Shown: one piece after another, positions 26,038 to 34,036 of the stretch
Layout of the letters: each line of letters opens with the position of its first letter
Position numbering within the stretch: position 1 is the first letter of the stretch
Assembly (NCBI RefSeq): GCF_000382045.1
Contig: NZ_KB907461.1
Coordinates: forward strand, 62,001 to 126,000
Reading direction: 5' to 3'
Length of the DNA: 64,000 bases
Source of the DNA: Variovorax atrisoli 110B
GTDB taxonomy: Bacteria; Pseudomonadota; Gammaproteobacteria; Burkholderiales; Burkholderiaceae_C
Position numbers and translations under genes: made by a program
Notes under the pieces: generated by a model
What the model saw: the letters and a program-made list of their open reading frames with translations, nothing else
Told to the model about the DNA's origin: nothing
Databases searched by the model: none

Positions 26038-26367
26038 ATGGCAACCAGCAGCATCCTCGGCGGCGAGCGCGCGCCGATCACACCCAAGGGCACCGATGCG
26101 GAGAGCCTCGGACCGAGCGACTCCAGCGACAGCGGCAGCGACGCATCAGGCGTCAATGAAGCGGCGGCCGAAGGCGGACTCGAAACCCCGACCAATGCCG
26201 ACATTCTTCCGGACCGTGTGGGCGTGCTCCCGGATGCCGCAGCCGAGGTCGAGGGTTCGGTGGACGACCCGGAGGCGCTGAGCATGCAGGACCTGGCCGA
26301 CGAGATTGCAGCCGATTCGGAAGGCGAGGGCGAAGAGGCCGACGACCAGGGCAGCGGACAGCGCTGA
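26038..26367 (+). CDS. Small acidic low-complexity protein of unknown function
   Basis: A 109-residue protein from ATG 26038, with GAGG 11 bases upstream. It is very acidic and rich in Ser, Gly, Ala, Asp and Glu, with SLGPSDSSDSGSDASG near residue 25 and a Glu/Asp/Gly-rich tail; it is probably disordered. I recall similar GPSDSSDSGSD-containing small proteins in Burkholderiales, sometimes loosely called chemotaxis proteins, without a known function. Its stop overlaps the recQ ATG by one base (TGATG), so translation is coupled to the helicase. The upstream open frame without homology is not included. Confidence 0.65.
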   Translation: MATSSILGGERAPITPKGTDAESLGPSDSSDSGSDASGVNEAAAEGGLETPTNADILPDRVGVLPDAAAEVEGSVDDPEALSMQDLADEIAADSEGEGEEADDQGSGQR

Positions 26368-28205
26368 TGCCTTCGACCCGATCCCCTGCCACCGCCGGGC
26401 GGCGGTCATCCTCCAGCCAGTTGAATCGAACCCTGCGCGGCGTGTTCGGCCACACCCGATTGCGCGCCGGTCAAGCCGAAGTCATCGAGCGGGTCATGCA
26501 GGGGCTGTCCACGCTCGCCGTGATGCCCACGGGTGCGGGAAAGTCGCTGTGCTATCAGTTGCCGGCGATGTTGCTGGAAGGGCGCACGGTGGTGGTCTCG
26601 CCACTAATTGCGCTGATGAAGGACCAGTGCGACAAGCTCAGGGCCCTGGGTGTACAGGCGATCCAGGTCAACAGCGCCCTCTCGGCGGACGAGCTCGCTG
26701 CGGCCGAGACGGCGCTGCGAGACGGCAGCGCGCGCATCGTGCTGACAACGCCCGAGCGGCTCGCCGACCACGCCTTCCTGCAGCAACTCGCGGCCCATCC
26801 GGTCGCCCTGGTGGCGGTGGACGAGGCGCACTGCATCTCGCAATGGGGCCATGACTTTCGGCCGGCTTTCCTGGACATCGGCCCTGCCATCCGGGCGCTG
26901 GGCAGTCCCACCGTGCTGGCACTCACCGCCACGGCCGGCTCGGAGGTTGCCGCCGACGTGATGAAACACCTCGGGATTCCGCGCAGCGGGCTGATCGACA
27001 CGGGTGCCTATCGCGCCAACCTGCACTTCGCGGTGGAGCAGATGCAGCACGAGGACGACCGCCAGCGACGCATCGTGGAGCTGGTGCAGGAGGAAGGCGG
27101 CAGCGGCATCGTCTACGCAGCCACGGTGAAAGCCGCCGAGCAGGCCTTCGAGACTCTCCGTGCGCGCGGCGAGTCGGTTGCGCTCTATCACGGCAAGTTG
27201 GGAGCGCGCGAGCGTGACGAAGCGCAAGAGCGTTTCATGAGCGGTGCCGCGCGGGTGATGGTGGCAACCAACGCCTTCGGCATGGGCATCGACAAGCCCG
27301 ACATCCGCTTCATTGTTCATTCCCAGATGCCGTCGAGCCTGCACGCCTACTATCAGGAAGCAGGCCGCGCCGGCCGCGATGGACAGCGAGCACGTTGTGT
27401 TCTGCTCTTCCACGCCAAGGACCGGGCGGTTCAGCAGTTCTTCCTGGCCGGAAAGTATCCCCAGCTCGAGGACCTCGATGCGGTCTATCGCCAGCTGCTC
27501 GCCGCGCCGCCTGCCCACGAGAGCTGGACCTCGACCAGCCTCCTTGCCGCCCTGGATCGCCCGCGCAGCAGGATGCAGGCCGCCGTGGCGCTGCTGCGGC
27601 AGGAGAAGCTGCTGCGCATCGGCCGGCGAGGAGAGATGTCGCTTCGAAAGGAGGCAGTCTCGGGCGCCGACCTGGGCAAGATGCTGGACGCCTACAAGGA
27701 GCGCCGGGTGCAGGACCGGGAGACGCTCGAGCGCATGCTCTCGTACGCGCAGTCGGGTCAGTGCCGCTGGCAGATGCTGCTGGCCGATCTGGACCCTTCG
27801 GCCGGCGCGAAGCGCTGCGGCACATGCGACAACTGCCGTCGTATCGCAGCCCACGAGGCCGCGCTGGCGCAGCCGATCCTCGTGAGCACGCAGTCGACAA
27901 CGGCGACTGCGGACAGGGCGCAGAGCTCTTCGACGACGGCGCCCGCCCGACCGCCGGTGCGTTTCGCCGAAAGCGATCCGGTCAAGGTCAGGCGTTTCGG
28001 GGCGGGCGTCGTCGTCGCCTCGACGGAGGGATCCATCACCGTGGCTTTCGAAGATGGCACCCAGCGTTGCATCCACCCGGACTACGTCACCCGCCGCCGC
28101 GTGCCACGAAAGTCGGCGGGCTCCGATCCCGAGACGGAGGCCGGTTCGCTCTTGGCCGGTGGCGCTCCGGCGCGCGGCCTGCTCAAAGCAAGCATGCCGG
28201 CCTGA
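26367..28205 (+). CDS. recQ: RecQ-family ATP-dependent DNA helicase, tudor-like C-terminus instead of HRDC
   Basis: A 612-residue 3'-5' helicase. Walker A is MPTGAGKSLCYQLPAM, the DEAH box is VDEAHCISQWGHDFRP, and motif VI is YYQEAGRAGRDGQ. The RecQ zinc domain has CRWQ...RCGTCDNCRR near residue 475-495. The usual HRDC domain is absent. Instead, after a Ser/Thr/Ala linker, residues about 545-580 read VRRFGAGVVVASTEGSITVAF...RCIHPDYV. This resembles the small KOW/tudor-like ending of UvrD/PcrA helicases. It may be a RqlH-like paralogue rather than the housekeeping RecQ. It is coupled to the small acidic protein gene. Confidence 0.9.
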   Translation: MPSTRSPATAGRRSSSSQLNRTLRGVFGHTRLRAGQAEVIERVMQGLSTLAVMPTGAGKSLCYQLPAMLLEGRTVVVSPLIALMKDQCDKLRALGVQAIQVNSALSADELAAAETALRDGSARIVLTTPERLADHAFLQQLAAHPVALVAVDEAHCISQWGHDFRPAFLDIGPAIRALGSPTVLALTATAGSEVAADVMKHLGIPRSGLIDTGAYRANLHFAVEQMQHEDDRQRRIVELVQEEGGSGIVYAATVKAAEQAFETLRARGESVALYHGKLGARERDEAQERFMSGAARVMVATNAFGMGIDKPDIRFIVHSQMPSSLHAYYQEAGRAGRDGQRARCVLLFHAKDRAVQQFFLAGKYPQLEDLDAVYRQLLAAPPAHESWTSTSLLAALDRPRSRMQAAVALLRQEKLLRIGRRGEMSLRKEAVSGADLGKMLDAYKERRVQDRETLERMLSYAQSGQCRWQMLLADLDPSAGAKRCGTCDNCRRIAAHEAALAQPILVSTQSTTATADRAQSSSTTAPARPPVRFAESDPVKVRRFGAGVVVASTEGSITVAFEDGTQRCIHPDYVTRRRVPRKSAGSDPETEAGSLLAGGAPARGLLKASMPA

Positions 28206-28268
28206 GTGCCTTGGCCGGGCGCTGTGTCGCCTTGGAGCCCAGGCCTCGACAGCATGGCGACGCCGGGC

Positions 28269-29402
28269 TCAGGTCGGGCCTCGGCGATGCCGCGCGCGTG
28301 AAGTGCGGCGCCTGCCGCTCAGCAGCGAGCGGAGCATCGCGAGACCCGCCACCACGATGACCCGCGAAGCGATCGCCACGATCAGCTCCTTGCGCTCCAC
28401 AGCCGCGTGCACCTCCGAAGGTTCGCGCAGGCTCCGGGGCGTTCGTTCGACATCGTCCGTTCCCGCTTCGGCCTGGCGCGCTGTTTCCTGGGTGGCGGCT
28501 TGTGCCTTGCTCGCTGCCACGGAACCGTGCGCATGGGCGTAGACCTTGGTGAACTCCGCGCCGAGCAGGAAGATCTGCGCCGCGTAGTAGACCCAGGCCA
28601 GCAGGACGACGAGCGAACCTGCCGCCGCAAACGACTCGTTGACGCCGCTCTTGCCGAGGTACAGGCCGATCAGCACCTTGCCGATCTCGAACAGCACCGC
28701 CGTGACGGCCGCGCCGGTCCAGACATCCCGCCAGGCGATCGGTGCGCTTGGCATGAACTTGAAGATCATCGCGAAGAGGACCGTCAGGATGGTGAGCGAC
28801 ACCAGCAGGTTGAGGCCCTGCAGCATCAGCTCCCATCCCGGTACGAGGTTCGTGCTCCAGGTGCCGAGAGCGGCCAGGGCGGCACTCACCACGAGGGAAA
28901 CCATCAACATGAAGGCCAGGCCCAGGATCAGTCCGAACGACAGCACGCGCGCGCGCAGGACGCCCCACACGCCGTGCGGTTTAGCGCGCTCCGGCACATG
29001 CCAGATGCGATCAAGCGCGCTCTGCAGTTCGGCGAAGACCGTGGTTGCTCCCACGACAAGCACGATGATGCTGATCGCGCCGGCGATGAGTCCCCGTTCG
29101 GGCTCGCTGGCACTTCGGATCAGGCCTTGCACGGCGAGCGCGCCTTCCTCGCCCACCAGGCCCGACAGCTGCGCGGCGATCTGGCCCTGCACGGCCTCCG
29201 TGCCGAACAGCGCGCCCGCCACCGCAATGACGATGATCAGCAGCGGCGCCAGCGAGAACATCGTGTAGTACGCGATCGCCGCTCCCATGCTGGGCGCCAG
29301 ATCGTCGATCCACGCGCTGATCGCCTCCCTGCACAGAGGCAGGAGGCGGACTGAGCGAGGGCTGCCTGATGCATCGGCTGCCGGGAGAGGCGTTGGTGTC
29401 AT
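28269..29402 (-). CDS. YihY/virulence factor BrkB-family membrane protein
   Basis: A 377-residue inner-membrane protein from MTPTPLPAAD, with GGAAGG seven bases upstream. The family opening is DDLAPSMGAAIAYYTMFSLAP, followed by six hydrophobic helices and LAWVYYAAQIFLLGAEFTKVYA before a charged cytoplasmic tail. The family (UPF0761) was once mislabelled RNase BN; its function is not settled. The last about 70 residues are Gln/Glu/Arg-rich, end in RRTSRARHRR and include another hydrophobic stretch. It is convergent with recQ. Confidence 0.9.
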   Translation of the reverse strand: MTPTPLPAADASGSPRSVRLLPLCREAISAWIDDLAPSMGAAIAYYTMFSLAPLLIIVIAVAGALFGTEAVQGQIAAQLSGLVGEEGALAVQGLIRSASEPERGLIAGAISIIVLVVGATTVFAELQSALDRIWHVPERAKPHGVWGVLRARVLSFGLILGLAFMLMVSLVVSAALAALGTWSTNLVPGWELMLQGLNLLVSLTILTVLFAMIFKFMPSAPIAWRDVWTGAAVTAVLFEIGKVLIGLYLGKSGVNESFAAAGSLVVLLAWVYYAAQIFLLGAEFTKVYAHAHGSVAASKAQAATQETARQAEAGTDDVERTPRSLREPSEVHAAVERKELIVAIASRVIVVAGLAMLRSLLSGRRRTSRARHRRGPT

Positions 29403-29742
29403 CCGCTGGCCTTCCCCGCAAGGTGCGCGTGACGCTGAAATCGGTCCATGGCTGCATGATGCGCAGCCGAGCGACTCGCCCCGTAGGAGGGCGGCGGCAG
29501 CGGGCGTCGGGCAGCACTGCGGCCGGGGACATTGCTCAGTGTTGGATCCGGTGCGCGAGGTCAGCCTCAGTGTGTCGATGGCCGGTTTCCGTCGTTGTCG
29601 CTCCAGTGCGTCCTGCACATTCAGCCGGGAAGGCATTCGTGGAGATGCGGCCGCGGGAGGTGTAGCGTTCCAGGGGCAAGGCACGGCGCCCGAGGGTGCT
29701 GAAAGCCGCCGGGCCAGCGCGATGGCTCCGCAGGATATGGCC
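29403..29742. other. Intergenic stretch, nothing recognised
   Basis: 340 bp between the start of the YihY gene and the end of a lysR gene. Short frames on both strands have no homology I recognise. The yihY promoter should lie near 29410-29500, but no clear -35/-10 pair or dyad is seen. Confidence 0.4.
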
Positions 29743-30645
29743 TCAGGTCGACAGGCTCTGTGCCTTCAGGAAATCGACGAATGCCCGCAGCGGCGCCGGC
29801 ATGTGCGTGCGGCTCGGGTAGTAGAGAAAGGGCCCCGAGAAGCTCTGCCACCAGTCCTCCAGGACCGGCACCAGCGTGCCCTTGTCGATGGAAGGGCGCA
29901 GGTACTCGTCGAAGGTGTAGATCACGCCCAGGCCCGACTCGGCGGCATGCAGCTCCAGGTCGAGCATCGACGCGATCAGCGGTCCGCTCGGCGTGATCTT
30001 CACGGCCTTTCCCTTGCGCACGAAGCCCCAGGCCGCAAGCACGCCGCTCGGGAAGCGGTGGCCGATGCAGGCGTGCTGCAGCAGATCGGTCGGGTGCTTC
30101 GGCACCCCATGCTCGGCGAGGTAGCCCGGTGACACCGCGGCCACGAAGCGCTGCGTGCGCGGACCCAGGGGCACGGCGATCATGTCGCGGGCGATGCTCT
30201 CGTCGTAGCGCACGCCGGCGTCGAAGCCCGCTGCGAGCACGTCGATGAAGGTGTCGTTGGTCGTGATCTCCAGCGTGATGCCCGGGTGCGTGCGCAGGAA
30301 GCGGCTGGCCAGCGGCGGCAGCACGCGCTGCGCCACGATGGTCGGTACGTTGAGCCGCAGGGTGCCGGTGGGGCTGTCGCGAAAGCTGTTGAGCGTATCG
30401 AGCGCGCCGGCGATGTCGTCCAGCGCGGGCGAGATGCGATCGAGCAGCCGCTGGCCCGCTTCGGTGGGGGTCACGCTGCGTGTGGTGCGGTTCAGCAGGC
30501 GCACGCCGAGTTGTGCCTCGAGCCGCCGCATGGCCTCGCTGAGCGAGGAGGGCGACACGCCGCGCAGGGCGGCCGCGCCCCGGAAACCGCGCGCGCGCGT
30601 GACGGCCACGAAGGCGCCCAGGTCGGAGAGATCGGGTTCGGTCAT
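29743..30645 (-). CDS. LysR-type transcriptional regulator
   Basis: A 300-residue regulator starting MTEPDLSDLGAFVAV. The wHTH is GAAALRGVSPSSLSEAMRRLEAQLGVRLLNRTTRSV. The effector domain has LRLNVPTIVAQRVLPPLASR and DAGVRYDESIARDMI. This CrgA/PecT-like type often controls a divergent oxidoreductase. Here it faces an aldo/keto reductase across 127 bp containing a perfect 7-6-7 inverted repeat just outside its own start. Confidence 0.92.
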   Translation of the reverse strand: MTEPDLSDLGAFVAVTRARGFRGAAALRGVSPSSLSEAMRRLEAQLGVRLLNRTTRSVTPTEAGQRLLDRISPALDDIAGALDTLNSFRDSPTGTLRLNVPTIVAQRVLPPLASRFLRTHPGITLEITTNDTFIDVLAAGFDAGVRYDESIARDMIAVPLGPRTQRFVAAVSPGYLAEHGVPKHPTDLLQHACIGHRFPSGVLAAWGFVRKGKAVKITPSGPLIASMLDLELHAAESGLGVIYTFDEYLRPSIDKGTLVPVLEDWWQSFSGPFLYYPSRTHMPAPLRAFVDFLKAQSLST

Positions 30646-30652
30646 CGGGCAA

Positions 30653-30672
30653 TTGTGCGTTTTTCCGCACAA
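30653..30672. promoter_or_regulatory. Candidate LysR operator (perfect 20-bp dyad)
   Basis: TTGTGCG at 30653-30659 and CGCACAA at 30666-30672 are separated by TTTTTC, giving a perfect dyad 7 bp upstream of the lysR start and about 100 bp upstream of the aldo/keto reductase. It fits the T-N11-A type of LysR site. Binding is inferred from position. Confidence 0.55.
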
Positions 30673-30772
30673 CCTGTGCAGTCTCGGGCGGATTATCGAA
30701 CGGGGTGTTTGCTTCCAGACTACCGCCATGCCGCTCGCCATCGCGTCCGGCCCCTCTGAAAGGACAGATCCA

Positions 30773-31783
30773 ATGAACACCCTCCAACTCGGTGCCACCG
30801 GCCCCAAGGTTTCCGCGATCGGCCTCGGCTGCATGGGCATGTCGGGCATGTATGGCCCCTCCGACCGCGCGGAAAGCATCGCCACCATCCACGCCGCCAC
30901 GGATGCGGGCATCACGCTGCTCGACACCGGCGACTTCTACGGCAGCGGCCACAACGAGATGCTGATCGGCGAAGCGCTCAAGAGCCTGAAGCCCTCGCAG
31001 CGCGACGCGGCACTGCTCAGCGTGAAGTTCGGCGCCATGCGCGATCCGGCCGGCGGCTGGGTCGGCTACGACGCGCGGCCCGCAGCGGTGAAGAACTTCG
31101 CCACCTACTCATTGCAGCGCCTGGGCGTGGATCACATCGACATCTACCGCCCCGCGCGGCTCGATCCGAATGTGCCGATCGAGGAGACGGTGGGCGCCAT
31201 CGCCGACCTGGTGAAGGCGGGCTACGTGCGCCACATCGGCCTGTCGGAGGTGGGCTCGAACACCATCCGCAAGGCCGCGGCGGTGCATCCGATCAGCGAC
31301 CTGCAGATCGAGTATTCGCTGATCTCGCGCGGCATCGAGGACGACATCCTCGCGACCTGCCGCGAGCTGGGTATCGGCATCACCGCGTATGGCGTGCTGT
31401 CGCGCGGCCTGATCAGCGGGCACTGGAAGAAGGACGCCACGGGCGAGAAGGATTTCCGTGCGCACAGCCCGCGCTTTCAGGGCGAGAACGTGGAACGCAA
31501 TCTCGCACTGGTCGAGGCGCTGCGCCGGATCGCCGACGCGAAGGGCGTGACCGTCGCGCAGATTGCCATCGCCTGGGTGGCGGCACAGGGCGACGACATC
31601 GTGCCGCTGATCGGCGCGCGGCAGCGCGCACGGCTTGAAGAAGCGCTCGGCGCGCGGGCCGTGAAGCTGGGACCTGACGATTTCGCGGCCATCGAGCGCG
31701 CGGTGCCCAAGGGCGCCGCCGCCGGCGAGCGCTATGCTGCGGCGCAGATGGCCAGCCTGGACAGCGAATCGCGCAGCGCCTGA
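30773..31783 (+). CDS. Aldo/keto reductase lacking the catalytic His
   Basis: A 336-residue NADPH-dependent (beta/alpha)8 reductase. GAAAGGA precedes the ATG by 8 bp. Asp51 and Tyr56 lie in LLDTGDFYGSGHNE and Lys85 in LLSVKFGAM. The usual catalytic His (in YxxHRxD) is Ala128 in IYRPARLDP, a variant found in a subgroup of AKR13-like proteins. GLSEVGSNTIRKA and VPLIGARQRARLEEAL bind the cofactor. It is divergent from a LysR regulator and probably controlled by it; the substrate is unknown. Confidence 0.9.
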   Translation: MNTLQLGATGPKVSAIGLGCMGMSGMYGPSDRAESIATIHAATDAGITLLDTGDFYGSGHNEMLIGEALKSLKPSQRDAALLSVKFGAMRDPAGGWVGYDARPAAVKNFATYSLQRLGVDHIDIYRPARLDPNVPIEETVGAIADLVKAGYVRHIGLSEVGSNTIRKAAAVHPISDLQIEYSLISRGIEDDILATCRELGIGITAYGVLSRGLISGHWKKDATGEKDFRAHSPRFQGENVERNLALVEALRRIADAKGVTVAQIAIAWVAAQGDDIVPLIGARQRARLEEALGARAVKLGPDDFAAIERAVPKGAAAGERYAAAQMASLDSESRSA

Positions 31784-31807
31784 ACGGCGCCCTCCACGCA
31801 GACGCAG

Positions 31808-32029
31808 TCAGCCAGGCGTCTGCCCGACCTCGCCGGCAAACCAGCGGAAGATGTTGTTCTGGCTTCGTCTTCCGTTGCTCAGCCGCACGAACAGAAAGCC
31901 ATGCTGCGCATTGCCCATGGCGTCGACCGGTATGCCGGCCGCCCGCAACGCGGTGAGTTCCGCGTGGGCTCCAATGTCGAAGGGTAGCTTCAGGGTCACG
32001 GTTGCGTTGTGGATGGTTCGTTTGGACAT
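31808..32029 (-). CDS. Small conserved-looking hypothetical protein
   Basis: A 73-residue protein beginning MSKRTIHNATVTLKLPFDIG and ending RWFAGEVGQTPG. Its composition is balanced, unlike shadow frames here, and GAGGAAG lies 7 bp before the ATG. I do not recognise a domain; the pattern of beta-type hydrophobics (VTLKLPF, GFLFVRLS) suggests a small alpha/beta fold. It sits between a convergent aldo/keto reductase and an epimerase gene on the same strand. Confidence 0.5.
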   Translation of the reverse strand: MSKRTIHNATVTLKLPFDIGAHAELTALRAAGIPVDAMGNAQHGFLFVRLSNGRRSQNNIFRWFAGEVGQTPG

Positions 32030-32184
32030 GCGCTGGCTTCCTCACCGTGGATGCAGTGGAATCGCAAAGCGCGGTGTCTGGAATCCCATGTTCATAGGAG
32101 GACCGGCGAGAGATCGCGCAGCGCCGCAACCCGCCGCGACATGCCAGCCAGGTGCGAGGCTTCAGGAGAGGCTCCCGATGTCTT

Positions 32185-33078
32185 TCAGGTGCCCGGGTAG
32201 TGGCCCGCCGCGATGTCTTCGAGCAATGTCGGGTGCTGCGGCTTCCAGCCCAGCAGTTCGCGTGTCTGGGCACTTGAAGCCGGTGCGTCGGCACCGAAGA
32301 ACATGCCGATCCAGCCGAAATGCGCGGCCGCAAGGTCCGAAGGAATCGATTGCACCGGAACGGCCAGCTGCTGCCCAAGCGCAGTGGCGATCGTGTGCGC
32401 GGTGATGGCCTCCTCGGCGACCGCGTGGAGTATGGAGCCAGGCGCAGCCTTGTCGATGGCAAGCCGCACCAGCTTCGCGGCATCGAGCCGGTGGACCGCC
32501 GACCAGCGGTTCTGGCCGGTGCCCAGATAGGCCGAGACACCCTGAGTGCGCGCAGTCTTGGCCAGCGTTGCCACGAAGCCGTGGTCGCCGCCGGCGCCAT
32601 GGACGGTCGGCGCAAAACGCACCACCAGGGATCGGATGCCGCGATCGGCCAGGCCCAGCGTGTAGGCCGCATTGCCGACGCGCGGATGCACCGCCGGGTC
32701 CGGCACGTCTGCTTCGGTGCCGATGCGTCCCGGCGCCAGGCCCAGCGTGCCCGAGGCGATCAGCAGCGGGCCGCGGGTGCCCTGCAGCACCTCGGCGAAG
32801 GTGTCGATCGCCGCGCGATCGGTTCGCGCAGCGTCGGCCATCTGGGAAAAGTCGTGCTTGTAGCCCAGGTGCACGACGCCCTCGGCGCGGGCGGCAGCAG
32901 CGCGCAGGCTGTCCAGGTCGTCGAGCGAGCCGTGCGTCACCTCGGCTCCCAGGGCCTTGATCCTGGTGGCGGCCGCGTCGTTGCGTGCAAGTCCGATCAC
33001 GTGGTGTCCGGCCGCGATGAGCTCGGTGACGCTGGCCGAGCCGATCCAGCCGGAAGCGCCGGTCACGAGGATGCGCAT
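32185..33078 (-). CDS. NAD(P)-dependent epimerase/dehydratase-family (extended SDR) protein
   Basis: A 297-residue extended SDR starting MRILVTGASGWIGSASV, with AAAGGA six bases upstream. The dinucleotide motif is GASGWIG at residues 7-13. The usual YxxxK is not conserved as such (AAYTLGLADRGIRSLVVRF), as in atypical SDR-a members. WSAVHRLDAAKLVRLAID and FFGADAPASSAQTRELLGW are typical of this branch, which includes NmrA/YwnB-like and flavanone-reductase-like proteins. It is divergent from a tetR gene, with two dyads between them. The role is unknown; a stress or xenobiotic reductase is likely. Confidence 0.87.
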   Translation of the reverse strand: MRILVTGASGWIGSASVTELIAAGHHVIGLARNDAAATRIKALGAEVTHGSLDDLDSLRAAAARAEGVVHLGYKHDFSQMADAARTDRAAIDTFAEVLQGTRGPLLIASGTLGLAPGRIGTEADVPDPAVHPRVGNAAYTLGLADRGIRSLVVRFAPTVHGAGGDHGFVATLAKTARTQGVSAYLGTGQNRWSAVHRLDAAKLVRLAIDKAAPGSILHAVAEEAITAHTIATALGQQLAVPVQSIPSDLAAAHFGWIGMFFGADAPASSAQTRELLGWKPQHPTLLEDIAAGHYPGT

Positions 33079-33089
33079 GGATGTCCTTT

Positions 33090-33142
33090 TGATGTCATTA
33101 AGTGACATCATTGTAGGCCTATGATGTCACTTTGTGTCAACA
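33090..33142. promoter_or_regulatory. Two TetR-type operators in the epimerase/tetR divergent gap
   Basis: Site 1 is a perfect dyad TGATGTCA-TTAAG-TGACATCA (33090-33110). Site 2 is a degenerate copy with the same left half TGATGTCA (33122-33129), the same 5-bp spacing and the right half TGTCAACA (33135-33142; 6 of 8 positions match site 1). They are spaced 32 bp apart, about three helical turns, so two dimers would sit on one DNA face. Both lie between the starts at 33078 and 33159. The divergent TetR is the likely ligand. Confidence 0.75.
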
Positions 33143-33158
33143 CCATGAGGAAGCGACG

Positions 33159-33728
33159 ATGGGGCGTTGGGAGCCGGACGGCGAGGGCCGTCTTCGGATG
33201 GCGGCCATGGAACTGTTTGCGGAGGTCGGCTACGAACAGACGACCGTCGCCGCCATCGCCGAGCGCGCAGGGCTCACTTCGCGCACGTTCTTCCGCTATT
33301 TCGCCGACAAGCGCGAAGTCCTCTTCAGCGGCTCGGAAGTGCTGCAGGCGTCGATGGTGGCGGCGCTTCGAAGCGCGCCGGTGGATGCCACGGCCATGGA
33401 TGCGATGGCGTTCGCGCTGCAGGCACCTGCCGATTTCTTCAGCGAGGACCGCCGCGACTTCGCTCGCCTGCGCGCCTCGGTCATCGCGGCCAATGGCGAA
33501 CTGCACGAGCGGGAGCTCATCAAGCTGGCGAGGCTCTCCGCGGCGCTGGCTGCGGCGCTGCGCGCAAGAGGCATCGGCGAGCCCGACGCGAGCCTCGTGG
33601 CGGAGGTGGGCATCGCCGTCTTCCGGGTGGCATTCGCGCAGTGGGTCGGGCCGTCCGAGCGGCGCACGTACAGCGGCATCGTCGGTTCGCTGCTGGCGCG
33701 ACTAAAGACGCTCGCGGCGCTTCATTGA
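33159..33728 (+). CDS. TetR/AcrR family repressor
   Basis: A 189-residue regulator from MGRWEPDGEGRL; GAGGAAG lies 5 bases upstream, so the longer in-frame start at 33132 is not preferred. The HTH is TTVAAIAERAGLTSRTFFRYFADKREVLF, of the type with a MftR-like C-domain. The rest is an Ala/Arg/Leu-rich helical ligand domain. It is divergent from the epimerase and probably represses both genes through the paired dyads at 33090-33142. Confidence 0.92.
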   Translation: MGRWEPDGEGRLRMAAMELFAEVGYEQTTVAAIAERAGLTSRTFFRYFADKREVLFSGSEVLQASMVAALRSAPVDATAMDAMAFALQAPADFFSEDRRDFARLRASVIAANGELHERELIKLARLSAALAAALRARGIGEPDASLVAEVGIAVFRVAFAQWVGPSERRTYSGIVGSLLARLKTLAALH

Positions 33729-34036
33729 GGTTGGCAGGTCCGTCTGCCGGGGCGATGGCCTGCGGTCGTGCAACGAATGAAGGTAGCTTCTCGGTGCAGT
33801 GCCGTGGTACGGGCCATATCGCGGCGCCCGCGCTCATCGCCCTGTCGGCAGAGATCGAAAGTCGGCGGGCTGGGTGGGACGGCGCTGTGCGTCACTGCTT
33901 CGGTTTCGGCTTCGGCCTTTCGACGGTCGACTGAACCTGCGCCATCGAGGCCAGTGCCTATGACGGCTTGTGGGCGAAGTTTGCGCACTGCATAATATGA
34001 CCGGTCGTCTTAAAAAAGACCTGTTGAGGAAAGACC
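33729..34036. other. Intergenic region holding the phospholipase D promoter
   Basis: 308 bp between tetR and the phospholipase D gene. No credible gene is present. The last 50 bp contain the 24-bp operator-like element at 33990-34013 and, after it, an A-rich run (TTAAAAAAGACC) leading to the ribosome site GAGGAAAG. The rest shows nothing. Confidence 0.5.
33990..34013 (+). promoter_or_regulatory. 24-bp operator, copy 1 (upstream of phospholipase D)
   Basis: An imperfect palindrome centred on GACCGGTC, with half-sites AATATGACC (33994-34002) and GGTCGTCTT (34003-34011). Over 24 bp it differs from the element at 39189-39212 (read on the other strand) at only two positions. Such GACC/GGTC palindromes are typical of NemR-like TetR repressors, and a TetR gene lies just downstream (35681-36253). 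A shared regulon is inferred. Confidence 0.75.
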
